In this document: positions 35,380-45,936 of the stretch, piece by piece
How the letters are laid out: every line of letters starts with the position of its first letter
Position numbering within the stretch: position 1 is the first letter of the stretch
Source: Sipunculus nudus
Taxonomy: Eukaryota; Annelida; Sipuncula; Golfingiida; Sipunculidae
Direction: 5' to 3'
Assembly (NCBI GenBank): GCA_026874595.1
Contig: CM049313.1
Coordinates: 27,462,008 to 27,526,007 of the forward strand
DNA length: 64,000 nt
Notes under the pieces: generated by a model
The model's input: the letters and a program-made list of their open reading frames with translations, nothing else
Database searches by the model: none
Told to the model about the DNA's origin: nothing
Position numbers and translations under genes: made by a program

Positions 35380-36354
35380 CAGTCGATCTGCGCGGTGAAC
35401 TTCACGTGTGCTTTGTTTACATTGCCTGTGCTCCGATGCTCCACCTGCTGCTAAAACTTGAAAGTAACATGAACGATTGTTTTTCTTTAAATATCAAGCG
35501 ACCCCTAGTTTAAAGCCTGTTCCTGTGTACACAGTGGTATCTATTTGCTGAATGACCGTTGAAACAAATTTCCTGACATCTTCAGGCAATGTCTAAAACC
35601 ACAAATCACATTATTGCTCACAACTTTTGGAAAACAATCACCACAGGAACGCATCAGTTTGTCGAGAAGGGATGCATTTTGCGCGGTTAAAACATGATAT
35701 ACTTGTTGAATTGGCTTTTGACACAGATTGGACCATTACAGATCGATAGAGCACATAAAAGTACTCTGTCACATTTTTGTAAGCGGGGTCCCAGAGACCT
35801 CGCTTCGATGGATGTCAGCATGGTTTGCTGTGTTCAGAACTTCGTGAGTGAGTGACGTCACAAGTGCAAGTGTACCCAGACAACGCAGGTGCTGATGCGG
35901 CGGATTGGGCCCGCTTGACAAAGCACAGAAACAGCACTAGAAAAACAAGAAGTTCTATTTTGAATTTGACAGTACTTTGGGAAATGAATCTTGAAAGCTT
36001 CCTACTTCACTTTACATAAAGAATATCAAGAAATTTGTTATGGCAAACTTTTCTGTCACATCTGAAATGGGTGCTGTCAGTGACTGTCAAGCGGAAGGCA
36101 TATCCATGAATGCTTAAGTTATCTCCGTTAATCTCACTTTTCAATCAAAATTAAGTAATTATTTGGCCAAATTTGTGTAAAATGTGAGACATTAGTCAAG
36201 GAAAGGCATATACGCTGCTTTATTTTGACAGAATAATGTTTGTATAAAAATGATTAACGGTCGCATGGATGAACTAAACCCGTAGATGGCGTGCGTGTTA
36301 TTCAAACACTAAAGCTCATTTAAATATGTTAATGAACACCGCGAGGATCAACTG
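35380..36354. mobile_element. Putative MITE with short imperfect TIRs and 4 bp target duplication
   Basis: The A2 paralogue reads GGCTATGCCAGGG. Here the text is split after GGCTATG and resumes at TATACCAGGG, giving TATG/TATA as a one-mismatch 4 bp duplication. The ends CAGTCGATC...CGCGGTG and the inverted right end (CAGTTGATCC...CGCGGTG) match at about 16 of 21 positions. No transposase frame. Superfamily not assigned. Confidence 0.55.
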
Positions 36355-36547
36355 TATACCAGGGTTCCTGATTCCTTACAGGTCACTGGGGGAGATCCCC
36401 TGCTGTGATGAACTAAACCGGTAGATGGCTTGCGTGTTATTTAAACACCAAAGCTCATTTAAATATGTTAATGAAAACCGCGAGGATCAACTGTATACTA
36501 GGGTTCCTGATTCCTTACAGGTCACTGGGGGAGATCCCCTGCTGTGA
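36268..36547 (+). repeat. 139 bp tandem duplication across the right end of the 35380-36354 insertion
   Basis: The unit starts GATGAACTAAACC and ends at CCCCTGCTGTGA. Each unit contains the insertion's right end plus the adjoining Family A text, so it formed after the insertion. A few differences separate the copies. Confidence 0.88.
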
Positions 36548-36697
36548 CATAATTGTAATGCTATTTCCACTCCAATTTACAAAACTTTCCTTGAAAAGTA
36601 ATTCAAGGAGTATTCCAGAAGATGCCAGTGTTGTGTGTTAATCTGGCATTTTTTTAAGAAATCAATTTTCTTTAAAATTATTTAACAAATTTAAATA

Positions 36698-38002
36698 CTG
36701 TGGATTCAGATAATATCGTGGGCTTAAAATTTCGTGGTTTTTGTACAAAACGCATATCGTGGGGTATTTGAATTCGTGGAAAGACATAGAAAACTTTAGG
36801 AAATTATGTTTATTTATACCTCCATGTGCGCAAGGAAGACGAGCCCGATGTACACAGGTGGTTCGGCCTTGATGCTTATCACACGGTGCGCCTGTACCGC
36901 GATCAATCGGGTCAATGTTGAACAAACATGCTCCGCCCGACCCGAGCCTAACGAAGAATTAATCAGCCGTGACCGAAAGTGCCGGGCGATACATCGGCTA
37001 TTATTTGTAATAACCGATACATCGGCTACCAGTTATAACACCCGATCACACCATGTTCACAGAAAACGTAAACCATCACTTGACCGGAGGAAAAATGAAA
37101 CGGGTGAAGGTTTATAACTTTTTTTTAATCTAGGCGATAGTCACATGTGGCGCCTGTATATTCCTGACGGGGCGGTGAGATGAGACACGGTTCGTTCGTC
37201 ATTCATCATTTCAGCTATATTTGGAAATTATAAAGAAATAATTTGCCTAATAGTATTCTGTGGCGCTTACTTGCGTTTACATATATGTACAACTATCGAC
37301 AATAATCGGAAAAAGTACCGCCCTCATGTATTAATAATGGCTCACTGTTATGCACGCAACTCGCGGTTATGCAAATGAGTTTACATGGCGCTTGTGTTTT
37401 AGGCAAATAGGTAACGTAAGTCTCGTTTAATCTCTATTGAAAGAAGGTTGAAAAGGCCGGTTCCGAAAAAGCCGTGCCTCGGTAGCTGTGGTTACGAACA
37501 TTGGAACTTGTGTACCGTTCTTGGCGTTTCAGAACTACCGCTTTGCGCGACAGAACTGGGTATTGTTCTTGAAATTTCACCCGAAATATTGATTAGAGGA
37601 AATGTGGGGATACGTTTTCAGTTTAAATTATTCTTTGATATTGTTTTATTGTAAATATATCAGGGGCGCCGTGTTTTTACGATATTAGGGGAAATAATTT
37701 AATTGACAAAAGAAGATTTATAAATCCAGCATTTTAATAGTAATTTACGAAAAGCAATTCAGTGCATTTAATAAATGTATAAAATCAATCATAAAAATAG
37801 TAATAAACAATTTTTGTATCTTTATTGAAAAGTCAGCCAGCGGTAACAATTATATATATAAAGTCGACCACAAGCTGCCATTAAGATATCGTATATCCTC
37901 TGACCGTGTGATTTTTGATCGTTGGAATCATGAATTCGTGGATTATCTTGATCCACGAAAACCACGAAAATAAAATCCCAACTAATATTTCTGAATCTAC
38001 AG
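36698..38002. mobile_element. TA-flanked DNA transposon relic with ~45 bp TIRs
   Basis: 1,305 bp between TA dinucleotides (36696-36697, 38003-38004). The left end CTGTGGATTCAGA...TTTCGTGGTTTT is mirrored at the right end by AAAACCACGAAAATAAAATC...TCTGAATCTACAG, about 80% over the first 45 bp. A second internal inverted motif (AATTCGTGGA / TCCACGAA) follows. A 103-codon frame at 36806-37117 has no recognised motif and I do not call it a transposase. TA duplication points to the Tc1/mariner/pogo or a similar TA-targeting group; not decided. Confidence 0.65.
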
Positions 38003-38984
38003 TATATTTAAACCTATCAGTATGCATAATTTTATAAAATATGAAGCAAATTGTGGATAAATATGAAGCACAATTTAAAATTGTGAAATCTGAATCAAGT
38101 ATTATTTATAGATATTTATTGATTTGCAAATTTAAAAAATATATTTTTGTGGTCAAAAATAAATATACATTTGTATGCATGATGTGGTGTTATCTAATTG
38201 AGATTAATGATGATACAATTTAGAATTATGAATCAACTTTTATATTCAGATATATATATATATTATATTGGAAATGTATAGAAATATAAACTTAAAATAA
38301 AAAAAATAAATGATTTGATAATTAAATGAAGATCTAATACAGACATTTGTTCATTATTTTCCTGCCTCAGCAGAATTGGAGATCAGGCTTTGTTTGCCCT
38401 GTATGTATATATAGAAGTGTTGTAAATTCCCTCCCCCCATCCCCCCATCCCCCCCCCCCCCCTGCTGCCATTGATTCCTTTGCACCTGTGCACTGGGACA
38501 TTAGTTTTTATTGGAAATGTGTAAAATTTATTTAATTTAAAAAATAATTGGATTTGAAAAAAAATCTAATTGAAACACATTCTTGCCTCAGTTTGTCCAT
38601 CATATCTCCGTTATCATTTTAATATATACAGTGAAACCTTGTTGTGTCGAAGTCGAAGGGACCCTGAGAAAACATGACACATCAGAGGTTCGACACAAGC
38701 AAGTTTTATTTGGTAATAATTTAACTAGAGCTGTCCAGAATATCGAGTCTGTAACTTCGACATAAGCTGGGTATTCGACTTACCGGTAAGCTAGTTTTAC
38801 ACAACGAGGTTTCACTGTATATTATTCATGAAATTTTTCGTATAAGCACTGTCGAAATAACTTTTGTATATGCTGTATGTGTATGGATTAAAGCTATTAT
38901 AGTCTGACATTTGAAAGAAACTTATATATTCAGTTGTGTAATATTGCAGATGTTAAACTTTAACAAAATTTGATATTATAGAAA
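38003..38984 (+). repeat. Empty-site paralogue of the LTR retroelement locus
   Basis: Aligns with 17625-17871 joined to 25184-25560, through TTCATTATTTTCCTGCCTCAGCAGAATTGG (36 bases split across two phrases), without the LTR element. It contains a C14 run (38449-38462) and a pogo-like MITE. Confidence 0.8.
38629..38817. mobile_element. pogo/Tigger-like MITE, 189 bp
   Basis: TIRs CAGTGAAACCTTGTTGTGT and its inverse ending ACACAACGAGGTTTCACTG (one mismatch) flanked by TA on both sides. The paralogue at 25450-25490 lacks it. CAGTGAAACC(T/C)CGTT-type ends are recalled from pogo/Tigger MITEs. No coding capacity. Confidence 0.8.
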
Positions 38985-41372
38985 AAGTATAGTCATATAA
39001 TATATGTCATTTCTGAGATTACTATGTCAGTATGCTTACTTGGCCAAATGACTAAGTTCAAATTCGTGTAACTCTGCTAAAATTCATCAAATGCAAACCA
39101 TTTGAACAAACTTGAGAAGGCTTGCCTCTGGGATCATTTTTGTAAAATATTGAACAATTTGGCTGGACCGTTTACAAGAAGAAGATTTTTAAAGGTTTTT
39201 CAGCCTTTTCCCTTTAAATCTAAGTAAATGCAGATAACAAAAAAACATAAGCTGAATCCCACAACATATAATATGTGACAAGTAATTGTATAAAATCTGG
39301 GGATAGTAGCTCCTGCTATTCTTGAGAAATTATGGGTTAATGTACAGATGACCAATGACCCCAGTACAAAAAAAGTCAATGTAGGTGGCGCCACCAATAC
39401 CTGAATTTCATATATGACTCATGTGACCAACACTGGAATTAAATTTGGTGATGATAGCTCCAGCCGTTTCTGAGATTGTCATTTTAGTATGCTTTTAGTG
39501 TGCTTTTTTGGACAGATGACTAAGTTCAACTTCAACAACTAGGTGGCACCACGAAATCTGCAACTTCAAAATGAGTCATGTGACCAACATTTGCACAATA
39601 CTTGGTAATGCTAGCTTCTGTCATTTCTGAGATTACTATGTCAGTATGCTTACTTGGCCAAATGACTAAGTTCAAATTCGTGTAACTCGGCCAAAATTCA
39701 CCAAAATTTAACCATTTAAACAAACTTGAGAGAGATGGTATGAGAGATTATTTCTGTGAAATATTGAAAAATTTTGGCTCGACCGTTTTGGAGAAGATTT
39801 TTTAAAGTGTTTTAGCTTTTTCTCTATAAAATCTAAGAAAATGCGGAGTTTTTCAGATGGCTAATTTTTTGCATTAAATTTCATGATGCTAGCTCCAGTC
39901 GTTTTTGAGATAGTATGGGTTATTGCACAGATGACAGAAGCTGGACGCCAAACACCATCACATTAGCTAACAGGTTCGCTTAAAATTACTACAGATGTAT
40001 ACTGAATGCAAAATTATAATACAGATACATCTCACTGATGGTAAATTCTTGAAATAAGTAGAGTATGGATACTAATTATTTATAATCCATGTACAGCCGT
40101 CTTTATATACCCACAGAGAGCTGTATACCTGTAATTGTAAACATTGCCTGGCATGAGGAATATCTAAAATCATAAATCTATATTTTTTAAAAGCTTTTAA
40201 AAAACATTCTTGTCAATATTAATTATATATAACCTGAAATCTAAATGTTTAGTGGCATGATGTAACCAATGCTGATAAACTGGTGCCAGGCTAGATGTAT
40301 ATGCTTCACACAGCTAACATATATGGTAAAATGACTCAATTCAATCTTTATAATTCAGCCAAAATTCATTCTTTGGAACCATAAAAAACAATTATTATAA
40401 GAATTATTCAGGGGATTATTCTTGTAAAATATTAAACAAATTAGCCTCAGTGGTGTCAGTCGAAAATGTTTTGCAGGTTTATAACTCATATAGGAGAATA
40501 CAGAAAAATGGCTAAGTTAAGCTTCCCATAACTTGTCCAAAATTCACTGAACCAAAACCATTTGAACAAATTTGAATTACCAACATCTAAGGATAATTAA
40601 TGTGTGAGATTTAAGAATTTGGCTCAATGGATTTGAGAAGAAGATCTTTGTAGCCACTGAGCTAAAATGGGCTGTTAAGGCATATGACTAAATTCAGCTT
40701 CCCATAACACAGCCAAAAGTCACTTAACTGAGACCATTTGAACAAACTTCAGAAAGCACTAAGATAATTTCTGTGCGATATTAAACAATTTGGCCATATA
40801 GTTTCAGAGAAGAAGTTTTTTGTAGCCCTCAGTATGATAAGGGCACTGATGACCCCCGTACAAAAAAGGCTGATGCAGGTGGCGCCACCAATACCTCAAT
40901 TTCAGATAAGACCCATGTGACAAACATTGGCATAAAATTTGGTGATGATAGCTCCAGCCGTTTCTGAGATTGTCATTTTAGTATGCTTTTAGAAATTTTA
41001 ATATGCTTTTTTGGACAGATGGTAAAGTTCAACCTCCTGTAACTCGGCCAAAAATCTCTGAACTGGAACCATTCGAACAAACTTGAGAGAGATTGTTCCA
41101 GGGATCATTTCTGTGAAATATTGGACAATTTGGCTGAACAGTTTCGAGGAAGAATTTTTTTTTTAAGGTTTTTAAGCTTTTTCCCTATAAAATCTAAGAA
41201 AATGCAGTTAGCCAAAAAATAAGCAAAATCCAATAGAGTTTTTTAGATGACTAATTTTTTGCATAAAATTTTGTAATGCTAACTGTTGCCGTTTTCAAGA
41301 TAGTATGGGTTAACATACAGACGCCGGACGCCGGACAAAGCCACACCATCGCATAAGCTCACAGGTTCGCTA
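38985..41372 (-). mobile_element. Two inverted Family C partial copies (C2a, C2b)
   Basis: On the minus strand a head TAGCGAACCTGTGAGC starts at 41372 and a second head-like start (AAGCGAACCTGTTAGC) lies near 39984. Between them the text follows C1/C3 in order, including ATTGTTTGATATT-like and GGTGGCGCCACC blocks. The 3' hairpin end is not found for either copy, so both are truncated, C2a running into Family A-type repeat near 38985. Confidence 0.65.
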
Positions 41373-41482
41373 AAAATGTCCTTCTCCGAAACCATGTTGC
41401 CAAATTGTCCATTCATCTGTCCAAATAATCCACCCTGGCAAAAAAGAACATACGCAAATGTCCTGACTGATACATCCTAGTT

Positions 41483-43336
41483 GTATCCGCCAAAACAGAG
41501 TTTTGCGGATACTGTGTTTTCAGTCGGACGTCGCCGCCGCATAGGTTTCCAGAAAATTATGTAACCACTGGGCGGAATTTTTTTAAATTCGGGATTATGA
41601 TCAGGTCACATGTTAACTGCTGAGCCCTCATTTTTGGTTGACCTCTGACCTTTCCTCTCTGCCCAGCGACCATTTGTGCATCTGTTTCCAAACATAAACC
41701 TTCATATCTGGATAACTGTTTGACCGATCAGGCGAAAGATTTTGCACAAAGGTAACCCTTAGATAGCTTTATAACATACACTAAAAAATGGTGGCATCAC
41801 CTGCAAACATTTTGCACAGTATCCATCTGTTCACCTGCCTTGGGATAAAATCACTTCTATCTCTGCATTGGTTGGACTTATCCACTGAAATTTTGCATGT
41901 GTATACATCCTGGATAGTTTTCTTGATTTTATGAGAGGTGGCGCCACCTACATTCATGTTATCGCTGCAGACATTCAAGCTCGTATCTTGAGAACCGTCT
42001 GACTGATTGGGCCAAACTTTTGCATGTGTTTAGATCTCACATAGGTCTTCATCATATGCAAAACTGGTGGCGCCACCTGCAACCATTTTTCCACAGCGTC
42101 TGTCTGTTTGTCTGCCGTGGGATAAAATCACTCATATCTTGGCAGTGGTTTGACATATCTGCCTAAAATTTTGCATGTTTATTTATCTTGGATAGCTTTC
42201 TCGATTTTGTGGCAGGTGGCACCACCTTCATTTATATTTATGCTGCAGACATCCAGGCATATATCTCAGGACTGGTTTGCTGTATCCTCCTGAAATTTTG
42301 CACGTGTATAGATCTCACACAGCTCTTTATCATACACAAAACTGGAGGCGCCACCTTCAACCATTTTTCCACGGCTGTCTGTTTGTCTGCCGTAGGTCAA
42401 AATCACTCATATCTCAGTAGTGGTTTGACTTATCTGCCTAAAATTTTGCATGTTTATTCATCTTGGATAGCTTTCTGGATTTTGTGGTAGGTGGTTGGGC
42501 TGAAAGGAGTACTCGAGTACTCGAGTCCGGGTAATACTTACCGAGTACTCGAGTCCAAAATTTGGACTCGAGTATTTGTGTATGTACATGCATATTTGAA
42601 TATTACTGCAAATTTACGGGCAGTCTGTAGGCCTATTTATTCATTATCGTAGCCTGGCATAGGGCTCTAAACATATGCTAGTCAAATTAACAGAAGCCTT
42701 GTAATGACATATATCTATTCCTTCGTTGGGATAAAGTTAAGCCGTCATGAAGTAAAATTTATGCATATTTTGCCTCCGTAAAGAAATGTCCGTTTTATCT
42801 TTACAGCGTTGCCATGATAAGGAGTACTCGAGTCCGAGTCGGGTAATGCCTGTCGGGTACTCGAGTCCAAAATTTTGTACCCGTTTCAGCCCTAGTAGTT
42901 GGCACCACCTACATTTATGTTTACGCTGCACACATTCCAGCTTATATCTCAGGATTGGTTTGACATATCCCCCTGAAATGTTGCATGTGTATAGATCTCA
43001 CATAGCTCTTAATCATACACAAAATTGGTGGTGCCACCTGCCACCATTTTTGCACAGCAGCCTTCTGTTTTCTGCTGTGGGATTAAATCATTCATATACA
43101 AGTAGTGGTTTGACTTATCTGCCTAAAATTTTGCATATGTATACAACTTGGACAGCTTTCTTGATTTTTTCGTAGGTGGCGCAACCTACATACACATTTC
43201 AGCTGCAGAGATCCATGCTAATATGCAACACACCTCACTCTATTTCCCCTTGCCACTCAATCCATGCCTCACTTCACCCGTCCCACTCTGATTTAGGCGG
43301 ATACACGTAGCCACTTGTCGACTACCCGTATTCTAG
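41483..43336 (+). mobile_element. Helentron-like element B2
   Basis: The 5' end is a hairpin with arms GTATCCGC and GCGGATAC plus inner AAAAC/GTTTT (41483-41512). GTATCCGCC recurs inverted as GGCGGATAC at 43306-43314. About 20 bp later it ends in CTAG (43333-43336), flanked by TT on the left and TTTT on the right. The interior is a tandem of about 140-150 bp modules each ending at a GGTGGCGCCACC-type palindrome. A hAT-like MITE is nested at 42495-42894. No coding sequence. Confidence 0.75.
42495..42894. mobile_element. hAT-like MITE, 400 bp, with CTCGAG-rich ends
   Basis: Ends TTGGGCTGAAA and, inverted, TAGGGCTGAAAC. Flanked by GTAGGTGG (42487-42494) and GTAGTTGG (42895-42902), an 8 bp duplication with one change. 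Eight base pairs and a (C/T)AGGG-type terminus fit hAT. The subterminal zones repeat GTACTCGAGTC in direct and inverted orientation. Confidence 0.72.
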
Positions 43337-43508
43337 TTTTAATATGTTCTAGTCCGAAACTTGCAGGTCTGAAACGTCCATATTGCTGAAATCATAATGA
43401 CTAAGGTAGATATGCAGGACATTAGAGGATCAATAATAAATTTTAAAAATAACCTCCATTCATACTCCTCAAATTTGCACAGGTTCGCATAAGGCCTGTA
43501 GGCCTTGT
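43337..43508 (+). repeat. Family C 3' end fragment
   Basis: Ends with CACAGGTTCGC, AGGCCTGTAGGCCT and CTTG (43508), matching the end of C1. Confidence 0.6.
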
Positions 43509-43615
43509 TTAGATATTAAGTAATTGTATATCAAATTTTTTATCCTGTAAGCACCATTGAATTAAGTAAAAATCCTATGTATACACTTTAATAATACAGA
43601 TTTTTTAGCTTAGCT

Positions 43616-45936
43616 GACTACAAGTCATCTGTGCTATAGTCGTGGTCCATTGTCTGTCGTCCGTCCGTCCATCTGTCCATAGATGTGGCACGTTTTGAAA
43701 CCGTAGGACCTATGAATAAAAAATTTGGCATAATGTTAGATGTCCCCAAGATCTCCTACCAGAAATATGTCTGTATTATGTAAATTTAAAAAGTTATGGG
43801 CCCAAACATAATGCATTTTGTAAATAATCAGGAAAGAAATTTGATCACTTAACACAAAACTTGTTAAAGCTAAGCCCTTTTTTCCAGTAATATAACTTTT
43901 ATTAATCAAATTGTATACCCAAAATTAGATCAAAATCTTTTAAATTTTTTAAAATATTAGCAAAAATAAAAAATTGGTACCTTAAATTTTGCCCAACTTT
44001 GACCATGGCACGTTTTTTTCCTGTAACTGCTGTGGATTTAATTTTCAAAGCATGTTTTTGTTAGCATTTCAACTGTTAACACTAAAAATTTGAAACCAGT
44101 TGATCAAAAACTGTAGATTTTATTCAAGTTTTCAAGCACCATGTCACATATTGTTTACATCAAGTTAGTGTTATGCAGTTTGCTAGAGCTCAGCTCCCAA
44201 GCTTCAGCTCTAAGTTCCTTAAATTTGGCATACAGTTAGATGTCTCCAAAATCCCATACCATGCCAAGAATTTGGTCACTAGGACTTAATTCCTTCGAGA
44301 TATTAATGAAAAACTTCATTTTTCCGTTAAAAACCCATTGTTACACTTTAAGACTGTATAATATATAATATATATATAATATATAATATACATATTTTTC
44401 TATACATTCGCTATGCGCATGCCAAAAATGATGTCAGTATTGCGTAATTGTTTTAAGTTATGGGCCCAAACATAATGCACTTTTTAAAAAATCAAGAAAT
44501 ATATTTACTCGATTAACAAGAGGAATGCTGAAGCTAGAGATTTTTTGTCAGGGATGTATTATTTAATCAAGATTCAGTTGAATACCCAAAATTAGATCAT
44601 AGCACGTTTGTTTCCTGAGAGCACTGTTGATATAATTTTCATAACATGCACACCTAAGGATTTCAGCTTTGTAGTTTAGAAAGCTGAAAGAAATTGGCCA
44701 AAAATTGTAGCTTTTATTAATGTTTTTTATGAAACCATGTCAGACCCAGGCTCTACCCAGCCCCTCTTCAGTCACCTGTATGTTGACCTTGTTGACCTCC
44801 CAGCAAATTATGCACGCTTGAGGCGAGGCATACACTGGGGCAGCCAGGCAGCTTATGGCCAGCCACAGTTGATCCAGGTGTCCAACTCATCTAGTAGTTG
44901 TTTTGAAAAACAACATAACAATAAACAATAAATTAATAATTTTTTATTGGTTTTTAATAACAAATTAAAGAAAAATTAATAGAAAAGGAATTTCTTAGTT
45001 GATGAGTAACAGGAAATTAACTTGCAGTTACTGATGATGTAAGAATCTTGTATGGATGGATAGAATGTCAATGTCAATGTTATTCCAAATAACACCATGC
45101 AGTCACCTATGGTATTTTTGAGTTCAATTTTAATAATAAAAAAAAATCAAATTTTTTATTACTAATCATTAGGGATCATATGAAGGAAATTAATGGTAAA
45201 CAAAGATGCAATTGATAATATTAATCTAGATTTCTACTGTTTCTAGTGAGTAGATTGATGTGAAAGTAGTCCAAAGTGAAAATATTACATTTATTTTTTT
45301 TTTAATATAAATAAAAGCCATAAAACCAGGTACTTATGATCATTATTTAAATTTGTGAATTTTGTTTATTCTGGATTCTCTACATCATTGTTTGGCTAAA
45401 ACTGAATAAATACTAGACATGGTGTGAATGCTTTGCAAATCTATTTGAATACGAATATGAATATCTACTGCATTAAAAAATTTCTTGCATAAGAATGGGA
45501 ATTCAGGTAGGAATGAAAGTATTTGAATACCAGTGCAGATACTTTCAAAATGTATTCTTGAATGCATTCATGAATATATTCAATAATATTATTTTAATAA
45601 TCATTTCAGTTATATTTTATTTTAAAAAATATTGGCACAATATTTGTTATTAAATTTTAATAAATAGTTAAACTCTTTTATTATATGTGCTGCTTATAAG
45701 TTATATGGCCAAGTCAAAATCTATGTGACAATAGTACTCCAATTGTTAATAAAATAAATGAAATCAATCTCTTCCCTGTCTCCAAAGGTACTATCAAAAT
45801 CATACATAAGCTAAACAACAACAACTCATAATACAGCTTATATTTATTACCTCACAAAACCAGCATGTGCCTCATTTCTAAATAATATTTTTTTATCATA
45901 TATAACAGCTGAGCGTCGTGACCCATAGGTCCCTTG
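43616..45936 (+). mobile_element. Family A copy A6
   Basis: Head TAGCTTAGCTGAC at 43616 and tail CAGCTGAGC, GACCCATAGGTC, CCCTTG at 45936. Similar to A3 and A5 but about 0.3 kb shorter, with deletions in both blocks. Confidence 0.78.

Larger units (their letters stand above)
35150..36660 (+). repeat. Family A block related to A2, carrying a 975 bp insertion and a tandem duplication
   Basis: Sequence from TGACCATGGCAC and the CTTTGTCC/GCAGGC/CTCCTGGTCACT phrases tracks A2 at 11830-12095, and continues after the insertion at CCAGGGTTCCTGATT. Confidence 0.65.
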
